In this document: in pieces, positions 1-8,206 of the stretch | Numbering within the stretch: the first letter of the stretch is position 1 | Layout: each line of letters opens with the position of its first letter | Assembly: GCA_023459755.1 (NCBI GenBank) | Contig: JAEWSS010000338.1 | Location: 1-8,206 of the forward strand | Direction: 5' to 3' | Length of the DNA: 8,206 nt | Origin: Verrucomicrobiota bacterium | GTDB lineage: Bacteria; Verrucomicrobiota; Lentisphaeria; Victivallales; Victivallaceae | The notes under the pieces: generated by a model | Told to the model about the DNA's origin: nothing | The model's database searches: none | What the model saw: only the letters and a program-made list of their open reading frames with translations | Made by a program: the position numbers and the translations under genes

Positions 1-1188
1 CGGTGACTCCGCCGGTATCCATCCCGGATATTTTTCGCCGCATCCCACCGTTGCTCCGGCAGCTTCATACAACGCGACAAGCTCCGAAGTCAACTTTTGA
101 CGACGGCGATCACTTTGAGCGCGCTGCGAAAGCAGTATGCGACAAATGGAGCCATCCGACGCAATCGTCGCAATATTATTCGACACCGCCGGAACCTGCC
201 ATTTGTCATCGAACTCCAGCGCACCATACGGCGTTTTAAGCAGGGTGTCCATCACAACCGTCTGCACGCTCCGGCTCCAGACCGTTTCAGGCGACGCCAC
301 GGGCGTCAGCGTCAATTTCAGCCCGGAACCCTCAACACCAAGCATTTCCAGCCATTTTGCCGCAACCCCGGCCACCGCCGTCGCCGCCGCACAGTTCGCC
401 GGAACCGCGATCACCGCCGAGGCCGAACTCGGTATCACATTGCTGACCACTCCGCCCTTGACCGATCCGATCAGCGCCGCCGGCAGCGCGGCAAGCGCGT
501 CGGCCAGAATCACAATTGCGTTGCCGCGGCCGCGATGAATGTCGCTTCCCGAATGGCCGCCTTTCAGCCCGGATACCCGCAGTTCAAATCCGGCGCACCC
601 CGCCGGCGCGGCTTCCGACTCGGTGTCAAACTCAACCTTCATGCGGGCGCCGCCGGCACAGCCGATCACCAGCGTACCCTCCTCTTCGGAGTCAAGATTT
701 ATCAGTGCGTCGCAGTCCAGCATGGCGGGGTCGGCAAATTTCGCTCCGGTCAGCCCGGTCTCCTCCTCCACGGTGAACAGCGCCGACAGTGAACCGCCGG
801 GCGCCGCGTTCAGCAGCGCCGCCAATGCCAGCGATACCCCGATACCGTTGTCGGCGCCCAATGTGGTACGCCCGCCGGTGGATATGCGGTCGCCGTCACG
901 CACCGCGTGAATCGGATCGGTCTGAAAATTCACGCCGGAAACCGATGCGCACGGCACCATGTCCAGATGCCCCTGCATCATCACCTTGGGCGCCGTCTCG
1001 AACCCGGGCGCCGCCGGACGGGCGATCAATAAATTCCCGGCGCCGTCCCTCCGGCACAAAAAACCATGTTCGGAGGCAAAGGTTTCAAGCCGCTCGGCCA
1101 ACGCCTCCTCGCACCCCGACGGATGAGGGATTGAACAAATCAGTGAAAAGAACTCCCAAACCTGCCCTTCGGGAAAAACCCCACTCAT
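1..1188 (-). CDS. pepD: PepD-like cytosolic non-specific dipeptidase (aminoacyl-histidine dipeptidase, M20C), C-terminus outside window
   Basis: Metallopeptidase of the M20 family that hydrolyses dipeptides such as Xaa-His in the cytoplasm, serving peptide salvage. The frame is open for 396 codons from ATG 1188 to the left edge; PepD proteins are usually about 480-490 residues, so roughly the last 90 are missing. Visible motifs: GHLDMV at 73-78 (metal ligand H74, catalytic-site D76), LGADNGIG at 110-117 (bridging D113), EEETGLTG at 141-148 (by hand alignment E142 is the general base and E143 a ligand), NLDSEEEG at 164-171 (D166), and the lid-domain segment SGLKGGHSGSDIH at 206-218. The last metal-binding His of the family would lie beyond the edge. 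The start is supported by GGAG 8 bases upstream (1200-1197). The ATG overlaps the rodA stop as ATGA, so translation is probably coupled. No signal peptide is seen. Separation from PepT and other M20 peptidases rests on the GCAGG and GGHSGSDIH segments. Confidence 0.9.
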   Translation of the reverse strand, partial: MSGVFPEGQVWEFFSLICSIPHPSGCEEALAERLETFASEHGFLCRRDGAGNLLIARPAAPGFETAPKVMMQGHLDMVPCASVSGVNFQTDPIHAVRDGDRISTGGRTTLGADNGIGVSLALAALLNAAPGGSLSALFTVEEETGLTGAKFADPAMLDCDALINLDSEEEGTLVIGCAGGARMKVEFDTESEAAPAGCAGFELRVSGLKGGHSGSDIHRGRGNAIVILADALAALPAALIGSVKGGVVSNVIPSSASAVIAVPANCAAATAVAGVAAKWLEMLGVEGSGLKLTLTPVASPETVWSRSVQTVVMDTLLKTPYGALEFDDKWQVPAVSNNIATIASDGSICRILLSQRAQSDRRRQKLTSELVALYEAAGATVGCGEKYPGWIPAESP

Positions 1189-2372
1189 ATTTCACACTCC
1201 TTGCGATAACGATAAATTGACTGTAATATTCCCAACGAACCCAAATTCATCGCCATGAACGATCCGCCGTAACTGACCAGCGGCAGCGGAAGCCCGCTGA
1301 TCGGAGCCAGACCGATGCACATGCCGATATTGATATAACAGTGACAGAACAGCAGCGCCGTCATCCCGACGGCAATATAACGACCGAACGGATCGTCGGT
1401 CAAATAAGCAATGCGCAGACAGGAAAGCACCAGTATCAGTTCAGCCGTCAGCAACAACAGCACCCCGACGAACCCGCTCTCCTCGGCAATCACTGAAAAA
1501 ATGAAGTCATTGTTGGTCACCGTCTGCGGAAGATAGCCGAGCCCGGACAGCGTCCCTCCGCCAACCCCCTTGCCCAGCCAGCCGCCCGACCCCACCGCCA
1601 GCCGCGCCTGACGCAGATTGTAGCCGGCTCCGTGCGGATCGGACTCGGGGTCGAGAAATGTGGTTATCCGGTCTCTCTGATACGCTTTCAGCACCGGGCG
1701 CACTTCGTATATTTCATTGAGCACCGCAAGCGGAACCATAACTACTACCGCCGCCAGAATCCCGATCACCAATTTTTTGCTCATTCCGGCGGCAAACAGC
1801 ATACAGAACAAAATCGGCAGCATCACAAAGGCGCTTCCGAAGTCCGGTTCAATCAGAATCAAATACATCGGCAGTCCGGCAACCGCCGCCGCCAGCAGCA
1901 AATGCCGGAGTTTCAAAATGTTGAAGTGCGGCGACACCAACAGCGCCGACAGCGCCACAATCGTACCGAGTTTGCCGGCTTCGCTCGGCTGCAGCCGCAG
2001 CCCGGAACCGGGAATGCTAAGCCAGCTGCGCGCATTGTTGATCGGCGGCGAAAAAAGCACCAGCACCAGCAGCAGAACCCCGCCGAAATAAAGCAGCGGC
2101 GACAGCACCTTCAAGTACCGGTAGTCAAAATAGGACATGATAAAAAACAAACCGGAGCCGAACAGTATCCAGACTAAATGCTGTTTCCAGCTGTCCGGAT
2201 TACCCGTCTGAACTCCGGTGGAGCGTACAAAAATCAGCCCGAATCCCATCAATACCAGCGCACCGGCAATCTGAAGCCAGTCAAATCCGGCAAAAAAGCG
2301 CCATACCGGACGGAGCAGACCGCCAAGCAGTCCTTCTCCTCCGTCCGAACGCTCTTCAATGAGAAGCGGCAT
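1185..2372 (-). CDS. rodA: RodA, elongation-specific peptidoglycan glycosyltransferase (SEDS family)
   Basis: Inner-membrane SEDS polymerase that extends glycan strands from lipid II in the rod-shape (elongasome) complex with a class B penicillin-binding protein. At 395 residues it is a normal length for RodA. It has about ten hydrophobic helices, starting at about 34-50. Family signatures: ARSWLSIP with LQPSEAGKLG (114-136), the periplasmic loop YQRDRITTFLDPESDPHGAGY (231-251, key residues D234, R235 and P242), TNNDFIFSVIAEE (286-298) containing the presumed catalytic D289, and NIGMCIGLAPISGLPLP then SYGGS (348-371). The DPESDPHGAGYN loop favours RodA over FtsW. The charged N-terminal 20 residues, with a Gly-rich run, vary in the family. 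The start lies 5 bases after the purA stop; the ribosome site (CCGAG) is weak, so translation probably depends on ribosomes finishing purA. The stop overlaps the pepD start. No PBP2 (mrdA), mreBCD or minCD gene is adjacent. Confidence 0.94.
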   Translation of the reverse strand: MPLLIEERSDGGEGLLGGLLRPVWRFFAGFDWLQIAGALVLMGFGLIFVRSTGVQTGNPDSWKQHLVWILFGSGLFFIMSYFDYRYLKVLSPLLYFGGVLLLVLVLFSPPINNARSWLSIPGSGLRLQPSEAGKLGTIVALSALLVSPHFNILKLRHLLLAAAVAGLPMYLILIEPDFGSAFVMLPILFCMLFAAGMSKKLVIGILAAVVVMVPLAVLNEIYEVRPVLKAYQRDRITTFLDPESDPHGAGYNLRQARLAVGSGGWLGKGVGGGTLSGLGYLPQTVTNNDFIFSVIAEESGFVGVLLLLTAELILVLSCLRIAYLTDDPFGRYIAVGMTALLFCHCYINIGMCIGLAPISGLPLPLVSYGGSFMAMNLGSLGILQSIYRYRKECEI

Positions 2373-2377
2373 CGCGG

Positions 2378-3738
<1,361 letters not shown>

Positions 3739-3754
3739 CCGCGACCGGCACTTT

Positions 3755-5962
3755 TCAGCGGACAAATCCGTCATCGTTTTCATCGACCCGGGTTTTTCGC
3801 AGGTCGCTGAACAGTTCGCGGGCGTTTTTCAGGCCGCCGAGAAGTATCCATACCGTACAGCCGACACCGATGACCACGTTCAAATAGATTTGGATTCCCC
3901 AGAACCAAGACCACACCTTTTCCGGAATGTCCCAGTAAATACGGACAATACAGCCGATCACAAACAGCACCCACCACAGCATTGTCCATGTGAAACTGGC
4001 GATGAACAGAAACTTTTCGCCGGCGGTGAACCCGTCGCCGATGCCGACCAGCGAGGCAAACGAAAATTTCGACTTCTTCTTCTCCGGCTCGGCCACGATC
4101 GAGTCGCTCTGAATCGCGTATTTTCCGCGATGCAGCAGTTTGTCCATGTCATGCACACTGCGGCGGCCGAGCAGTGAAACGGCAATATAGCCGACAACCG
4201 AGAATATCGAAGCGTAGAATCCGATCCACGCCTCGGTCAGATAAAATTGATGAACGTACGGACTGTTTGCCAGCCAATCCTGCGCCGCCGCACTTCCGGC
4301 CGCCCACGTCCGCAGCCAGCTGAACAGCGCCACCGACCCGGCGGACAAAATCACGCAGAACAATGCCAGAATCGTCAGATTGCGCACCCCGGCGCGGAAC
4401 CGTTCGCGTCCGCGCATTAAGAGCGCGATCACGGCAAACAGCACGCCCAGCGCCAGAATCGCAATCGATATCTTATTCAGAATGGTCAATCCCCCGGCGG
4501 CCGGAGCAAACACCGCGGCAACCACGTCCTCCCAAATCTGCACAATCACCAGACCGCCGAACCCGGTCACCGTTCCGATGCTCATTGCCGTCCACGCCGC
4601 CGCGGTGGTGCCGTGTTTCCAGTACAGTCCGCCAATGATGACCGCTCCGGCGCCGCCGGCGTAAATCGCGGCGGTCAAGGTAAAATACATGGTGATGAAA
4701 CTTTTCTGCGTGTAAAGTTCGCTGAAGATAAAACCGAACACCGCCACGCCGATAATCGCCAGGCGCATCACCAGCATATGGGTCTTGGGGGTGAACGGCT
4801 TACCGCGCATCGGGGCGATCACGTCCTGAATCAGAATCGTTCCCCAGCTGTGGGTGTAGGTGCTGTCGCAGGTGATCGCGCAGCAGAGAATCACCGCCAC
4901 GAACAGGCCGAACAGTCCGGACGGCAGCAGGTGGGACATGGTGATCGGAACCGTCATCTGCGCCTGAATCCGCGCGTCGCCGCAGGCGGCAATCGCCTCT
5001 TTGACCGCAACAGCGTCCGCACCGTATTTGTCCAGATGGAGAAACGCGTAGACCGCCATCGGAACCACGATCATGCACATCGCCGACGCCATGCCGCGCC
5101 ATGAACCGATCACATTGGACATCACCGCCTCGTGCGGCGTTTTCGCCGCCGAACCGTACCCGGAATTGCCCTGCCACACCATTACGCCGTAGAATGCGCC
5201 GAACAGACCGATCAGAAAATAACTGAGGTCGAATTCACGGGTGGTGCTGTTCATAAACGGGTCGATCAGCGAAGTGCCGGGCTTTTCGACCACCTTGAGT
5301 CCGTCGATCAAATCGCCCCAGCCGAACTTGAACACGGTGAACAGCAGTATCGCCGCCAGCACCGCGATCACAAAGGAGTTCTGCAGAAAGCCGTTGATCA
5401 TAATACTGATCATACCGCCGGAGCAGGAGATGTAGACCGCCACCGCAAGATAGCCGATCATCAGCATTGAAAAAGTGCCGAATTCAATTCCCATAAACTC
5501 GAAACGGGCCGGAAGTCCGATAAAGCTCATCAGAAATTTTGCGGTCACCATCGGGAATATTCCGTAGTTCAGCAGTCCGGACAGCCAGCAGAGAATGCCG
5601 GCGAAAAAACGGAAGTTGCGGCTGTAGCGCATCTCGAAAAACTGCGCCAGCGTCAGACTTCGCGTCTGACGGTAGCGGTAGATCACAAAACCGGACAGCA
5701 TGATGATCGTGCCGATCGGCGTCCCCATCACCCCCCACCAGCGCGGCGGAAGTCCGGTGGCGTACCCGAACTCCCAGAGATTGACAATGCTTATCGCGCC
5801 AAGAAAACCGCTGGCGATCGTCAGCAGATAACGCCCGGCCAGCCGGTTGGCCGCAAGAAAGTCGGCACTCGACCGCATGAAGCGTTTTGTATAGACCGCG
5901 GTACACACAATCGCCGCAATCACCAGACCGATGACCGCACAATCAAACCAGCCGACAAGCAT
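3755..5962 (-). CDS. Sodium:solute symporter (SSS family) with long C-terminal extension
   Basis: Inner-membrane secondary transporter predicted to bring an organic solute (sugar, carboxylate or similar) into the cell with Na+; the substrate cannot be read from sequence. At 735 residues it is longer than typical SSS proteins (about 500-600). Family features: SSADFLAANRLAGR (31-44), matching the S-x-x-DFFLAGR signature after helix 1; Gly-rich ATGLPPRWWG (68-77); YISCSGGMISIMIN (177-190); MVWQGNSGYG (261-270); and a helix with CAITCDSTYTHSWG then ILIQD (361-380), corresponding to the Na2-site helix of PutP/vSGLT. The core ends near 520. A hydrophilic segment (about 600-648, with EKKKSK) and two Trp-rich helices (about 650-674 and 685-709) follow. 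I count roughly 15-17 helices. The start is supported by GGAG 7 bases upstream (5973-5970). It is transcribed alone, divergently from padR, and its promoter carries tandem direct repeats suggesting an inducer-responsive activator. No catabolic gene is adjacent. Confidence 0.93.
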   Translation of the reverse strand: MLVGWFDCAVIGLVIAAIVCTAVYTKRFMRSSADFLAANRLAGRYLLTIASGFLGAISIVNLWEFGYATGLPPRWWGVMGTPIGTIIMLSGFVIYRYRQTRSLTLAQFFEMRYSRNFRFFAGILCWLSGLLNYGIFPMVTAKFLMSFIGLPARFEFMGIEFGTFSMLMIGYLAVAVYISCSGGMISIMINGFLQNSFVIAVLAAILLFTVFKFGWGDLIDGLKVVEKPGTSLIDPFMNSTTREFDLSYFLIGLFGAFYGVMVWQGNSGYGSAAKTPHEAVMSNVIGSWRGMASAMCMIVVPMAVYAFLHLDKYGADAVAVKEAIAACGDARIQAQMTVPITMSHLLPSGLFGLFVAVILCCAITCDSTYTHSWGTILIQDVIAPMRGKPFTPKTHMLVMRLAIIGVAVFGFIFSELYTQKSFITMYFTLTAAIYAGGAGAVIIGGLYWKHGTTAAAWTAMSIGTVTGFGGLVIVQIWEDVVAAVFAPAAGGLTILNKISIAILALGVLFAVIALLMRGRERFRAGVRNLTILALFCVILSAGSVALFSWLRTWAAGSAAAQDWLANSPYVHQFYLTEAWIGFYASIFSVVGYIAVSLLGRRSVHDMDKLLHRGKYAIQSDSIVAEPEKKKSKFSFASLVGIGDGFTAGEKFLFIASFTWTMLWWVLFVIGCIVRIYWDIPEKVWSWFWGIQIYLNVVIGVGCTVWILLGGLKNARELFSDLRKTRVDENDDGFVR

Positions 5963-5994
5963 ACTTCATCTCCGTGTTTGTTAATTATTTATTC

Positions 5995-6023
5995 AATATA
6001 CACCGTCATCATCAAATCGGCAA
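5995..6023 (-). promoter_or_regulatory. Predicted promoter of the sodium:solute symporter gene
   Basis: Read on the minus strand: -35 TTGCCG (6023-6018), a 17-base spacer and -10 TATATT (6000-5995). The boxes match consensus at 4 and 5 of 6 positions. Transcription would begin near 5988, giving a leader of about 25 bases. The imperfect -35 next to tandem repeats fits a promoter that needs an activator. Confidence 0.6.
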
Positions 6024-6072
6024 TGGTAAAATAGCAGTATAAAATGGTAAAATAGCGGCATAACAGGTAAAA
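6022..6072 (-). repeat. Tandem 21-bp direct repeats, likely activator binding site
   Basis: Two adjacent 21-base units (6043-6063 and 6022-6042) are identical at 19 of 21 positions; both differences are transitions. Their shared core on the minus strand is GCTATTTTACCATT. A weaker third copy keeps only TTTTACC (6072-6066), 20 bases further upstream. The proximal unit overlaps the symporter -35 box by two bases. A 21-bp period puts the units on one face of the helix, as in the araI1-I2 sites of AraC-type activators. The DNA repeat is directly visible; the identity of the binding protein is inference. Confidence 0.7.
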
Positions 6073-6120
6073 AAGAGCGTCTTTTTCTAAAACGCGTCAA
6101 TGCCAGCCGCCGTTCGTCAC

Positions 6121-6150
6121 AAAAATTTTTCAGTTTTTTTGTTTTTCCGG
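6121..6150 (+). promoter_or_regulatory. A/T-tract upstream of the padR promoter, possible UP element
   Basis: Phased runs of A and T (AAAAATTTTT, then T7 and T5 runs) sit immediately before the padR -35 box in otherwise GC-rich DNA. Such tracts can bind the RNA polymerase alpha C-terminal domain or bend DNA. The composition is visible; the function is inferred. Confidence 0.35.
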
Positions 6151-6151
6151 C

Positions 6152-6180
6152 TTGACATACATAGACAAACTATGTATTGT
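6152..6180 (+). promoter_or_regulatory. Predicted sigma-70 promoter of padR
   Basis: A perfect -35 TTGACA (6152-6157), a 17-base spacer and -10 TATTGT (6175-6180, 4 of 6). Transcription would begin near 6187, leaving a leader of about 27 bases before the padR ATG. It is the best -35 in the window and its spacer is occupied by the inverted repeat at 6157-6177, as expected for a strong promoter held down by a repressor. Confidence 0.7.
6157..6177. promoter_or_regulatory. Perfect 8-5-8 inverted repeat, likely PadR operator
   Basis: The arms ATACATAG (6157-6164) and CTATGTAT (6170-6177) are exact reverse complements separated by ACAAA. The repeat runs from the last base of the -35 box into the first three bases of the -10 box, so a bound dimer would block RNA polymerase. 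It contains TACAT and ATGTA half-sites, resembling the ATGT/ACAT-type operators described for PadR-family repressors. Given the padR gene just downstream, autorepression is the natural reading. The symmetry is seen directly; the binding is inferred. Confidence 0.7.
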
Positions 6181-6213
6181 AGAATTGAAAACCATCTAAC
6201 CCAGGAGGTCGTC

Positions 6214-6558
6214 ATGATTGAAAATCGGGATTTGAACCGCGGAACCGTTGGAACCATCGTATTGAAACTGCTGTCCGGACGTCAAATGTACGGATACGAG
6301 ATCATCAAGGAGGTGGAGAAGCGCACCGATGGGGAATTTGTCTGGAAGGAGGGAACGCTGTATCCGGCGCTGCACAAACTGGAGGCCGGCGGACTGATCG
6401 CCAGCAGCTGGGAACTGGCGTCCGGCAAACCGCGCAAATATTACGCGATCACCCGGGCCGGAGAAGCGGCGCTCGCGGCCGAGACCGCGACGATCAAAAA
6501 ATTCATCGCCGCCTTAAGCTCAATCATGATGACGGAGGCGCACAATGAACTCGCCTGA
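6214..6558 (+). CDS. PadR-family transcriptional regulator (short, subfamily-2-like)
   Basis: A winged-helix DNA-binding protein of 114 residues that probably acts as a homodimeric repressor. The PadR signature runs through LKLLSGRQMYGYEIIKEVEK (17-36), FVWKEGTLYPALHKLEAGGL (42-61, recognition-helix region with the family-typical GTLYPALHKLE) and the wing GKPRKYYAITRAG (71-83). A C-terminal helix of about 30 residues (84-114) would form the dimer interface. The start at 6214 is fixed by AGGAGG 5 bases upstream (6203-6208); an in-frame ATG at 6100 precedes the predicted promoter and is unlikely to be used. The 3' end overlaps the next gene by 14 bases, which couples the two. Short PadR proteins of this type usually control an adjacent transporter or membrane-protein gene, often together with their own gene. 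The inducer is unknown. Confidence 0.94.
   Translation: MIENRDLNRGTVGTIVLKLLSGRQMYGYEIIKEVEKRTDGEFVWKEGTLYPALHKLEAGGLIASSWELASGKPRKYYAITRAGEAALAAETATIKKFIAALSSIMMTEAHNELA
6534..6538 (+). promoter_or_regulatory. Ribosome binding site of the PadR-coupled membrane gene
   Basis: GGAGG lies inside the end of padR, 6 bases before ATG 6545. It supports that start, and hence the 14-base overlap of the two genes. Confidence 0.75.
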
Positions 6559-8206
6559 GGAAATCGTCAAACGCTGCGCCGCGCCGTTTGCACGCGACGT
6601 TGAACTGCAAACCGAAATCGCCAACGAGGTGGCCGATCACCTCCGCAGTTCGGCCGCCGAAAACGGCGAAGAGGAGGCGGTTCACAGGTTCGGTCCGCCG
6701 GAAGAGGCGGCGGAGGAACTGCTGCTGGCAAACTTCAAACGACTCGGACGGCGCACCCGTCTGCGTCTGGCGATCAAAGTTCTGCTGGTTCCGCTGATGC
6801 TGGCCGCCGTGTTGTTCTGCGTGGGACGGGATATAATACCGATATTTCATTTGAAGACAAAGATCACCGATCCCAACGCCACTAGCAGCATCCTCGGCTA
6901 CCGTAATTTTTCCGACGACGAAAAGGCGGCCATCTTGGGCAGAAAAACGCCGGACAAGGCGCTGGCCGAGTTTCAGGCCGCGCCCGGTCCGGTAACCCGG
7001 TCGGCATATATTTTTGCGCTGGTGGAAAAAAACGACCCGGCGACCGGCGAACTTGAGAAAGCGCTGGAAGAGGCCGTCGCCGCCGAACCGGACAACGCCG
7101 TTTATTTTCTCATGCTCAGCAAGGTGGTCGCCGAACGCGCCGTGGACCGCGAGGCGAACGGCGACATTAAAATCAAAGACCGCGCGCTGTTCGACCGCGC
7201 CATGAATATTTATCTGACCGGCGCGGAAAAATCGGCGATGCACACCTACATTGAAGAACGCAACGCCGCCGGAGGCGAACTGGTAAAACCGGACGGCACT
7301 TTCACCGGTTGGCTGATGTGGTTTTCACATCGTATCCAACTAAAGCTGCCGCACTTTTCCCAGCTGCGGGCAGCGGTAAACAATGCGAAAGCATACACCG
7401 GAATTCTGCTGAGCGAAAACGATCCGCGCGCTGAAATATTTATCAACTCTTTTCCCAAAGTTGCGCGGCTTGTGGCCGAAGACGACACTTCGACGCTCAT
7501 CGGACAACTGGTGGCGCAACGCATCAACGATACTCCGGCCAGCCTGTCGGCCGAATTGGAAGCGGCCGGATACAAAAACGCTGCGGAAGAAATGCAGCGC
7601 CGCCGGAACGCACATGAGGATATTTTGCGTAACTGGAAACAAAACGATGAACAACGAAAAATCATTGTTGAAAAAGGCGGCATATTATCCGAACTTCTGT
7701 TGTGGGGCGTTATTCCTGTGGACGATGAAAGGCAATTTTTGCCGGAGCGTCGTTTCTCCGGGGCGGCGGTTGCAAATTTCATTCTGCTGTTTGAGGAGTT
7801 GCTGATTTTCGCGGTGATTGTTGCGATGGCGCTGTACCTCGTCTTCCGGCATCGCGGGATTTACCTGATGATTCTGCCGGGCAAAAAATATTTGCAGCTG
7901 GCGCTGTTCGGTGTGGTGATCCCGCTGGTGCTGTGGCAGATTCTGGACTTCGTGCTGTGCCGCACCGTAAGATTTCCGGTAGCAACTGTGGTGAACATAC
8001 TGGCGATGACCGTAATGACGTCATGGTTCATTATCCTGGCGGTAAAAATGTTGAAGAAACGTCATCTTCAGCTCAACGGCGTCAAAATCGGCCGGCCGAT
8101 TCTGACCGCGAACATGATCGTGCTGCTGACCGGGATGATGGCGCTTCAGACCATGCTGATGCGGCCGTGGCTGGAGGCGGTCCGCAAGACCGCAATGGCC
8201 GAGGAC
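6545..8206 (+). CDS. PadR-coupled multi-domain membrane protein with HAAS/permease-prefix-like N-terminus, unrecognised family, 3' end outside window
   Basis: I do not recognise the full protein. The frame is open for 554 codons to the right edge with no stop. Residues 1-65 are a soluble helical segment, with EIANEVADHLRSSAAENG (24-41) and EEAVHRFGPPEEAAEELL (43-60). This resembles the short HAAS (DUF1700-like) or permease-prefix domains that follow PadR genes, whose hallmark is helix, then Ala-x-x-x-hydrophobic-Gly-x-Pro-Glu-x-hydrophobic-Ala. A basic stretch (65-74) leads into one membrane helix (about 76-94). Residues about 95-410 are hydrophilic and probably extracytoplasmic; within them LEKALEEAVAAEPDNAVYF (170-188) and the following helices look TPR-like. 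Four more hydrophobic helices follow (about 412-434, 449-472, 479-500 and 519-539). No ABC ATPase or enzyme motif is seen. Coupling to padR suggests it is the regulated target or a sensor partner; function is unknown. Confidence 0.75.
   Translation, partial: MNSPEEIVKRCAAPFARDVELQTEIANEVADHLRSSAAENGEEEAVHRFGPPEEAAEELLLANFKRLGRRTRLRLAIKVLLVPLMLAAVLFCVGRDIIPIFHLKTKITDPNATSSILGYRNFSDDEKAAILGRKTPDKALAEFQAAPGPVTRSAYIFALVEKNDPATGELEKALEEAVAAEPDNAVYFLMLSKVVAERAVDREANGDIKIKDRALFDRAMNIYLTGAEKSAMHTYIEERNAAGGELVKPDGTFTGWLMWFSHRIQLKLPHFSQLRAAVNNAKAYTGILLSENDPRAEIFINSFPKVARLVAEDDTSTLIGQLVAQRINDTPASLSAELEAAGYKNAAEEMQRRRNAHEDILRNWKQNDEQRKIIVEKGGILSELLLWGVIPVDDERQFLPERRFSGAAVANFILLFEELLIFAVIVAMALYLVFRHRGIYLMILPGKKYLQLALFGVVIPLVLWQILDFVLCRTVRFPVATVVNILAMTVMTSWFIILAVKMLKKRHLQLNGVKIGRPILTANMIVLLTGMMALQTMLMRPWLEAVRKTAMAED

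Noticed and set aside
97..792. Plus-strand open frame of 231 codons antisense to pepD
   Set aside because: Arg-rich, low-complexity shadow frame; the minus strand carries clear M20 peptidase motifs throughout.
3739..3757. Possible terminator after the symporter stop
   Set aside because: Only a 3-bp GC stem can be drawn and no T-run follows on the minus strand.
6100..6213. N-terminal extension of PadR from the ATG at 6100
   Set aside because: It would place the start upstream of the predicted promoter and operator, and the family-typical N-terminus begins at 6214 behind a strong AGGAGG.
6524..7243. Minus-strand open frame of 239 codons opposite the PadR-coupled membrane gene
   Set aside because: The plus-strand frame has a good ribosome site, is coupled to padR and shows coherent membrane helices; the minus frame has no family features.

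Overview
This is a GC-rich stretch of bacterial chromosome holding six protein genes, two of them cut by the window edges. No RNA genes, insertion sequences, CRISPR arrays or phage genes are visible. The gene set (RodA elongasome, a long sodium:solute symporter of a subfamily I associate with Planctomycetes/Verrucomicrobia/Lentisphaerae, and a PadR regulator paired with a membrane protein) suggests a rod-shaped bacterium, perhaps of the PVC superphylum and possibly Lentisphaerota. That placement is an inference from protein style; nothing here proves it.

Left part, minus strand: purA (adenylosuccinate synthetase, 3652-2378), rodA (elongation peptidoglycan polymerase, 2372-1185) and pepD (M20 dipeptidase, from 1188 off the left edge) are packed head to tail. 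There is a 5-base gap between the first pair and a 4-base ATGA overlap between the second, so they are very likely one transcript from a promoter just upstream of purA. The job mix is purine synthesis, cell-wall elongation and peptide salvage.

Middle, minus strand: a 735-residue sodium:solute symporter (5962-3755) lies upstream of purA with a 102-base gap that contains the purA promoter and no clear terminator. Its own promoter is preceded by two near-identical 21-bp direct repeats abutting the -35 box, an arrangement like an AraC-family activator site.

Right part, plus strand: diverging from the symporter across a 251-base control region is a two-gene unit, a short PadR-type repressor (6214-6558) and a large unrecognised membrane protein (6545 to beyond 8206). 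The second gene overlaps the first by 14 bases. The padR promoter spacer is filled by a perfect 8-5-8 inverted repeat, which fits autoregulation. The second protein has an N-terminal helical segment like the HAAS/permease-prefix domains often found next to PadR genes, then one membrane helix, a roughly 300-residue probably extracytoplasmic domain with TPR-like helices, and at least four more membrane helices.

Most of the window is ordinary housekeeping sequence. The parts most worth a second look are the symporter's tandem repeats, the padR operator and the PadR-coupled membrane protein.
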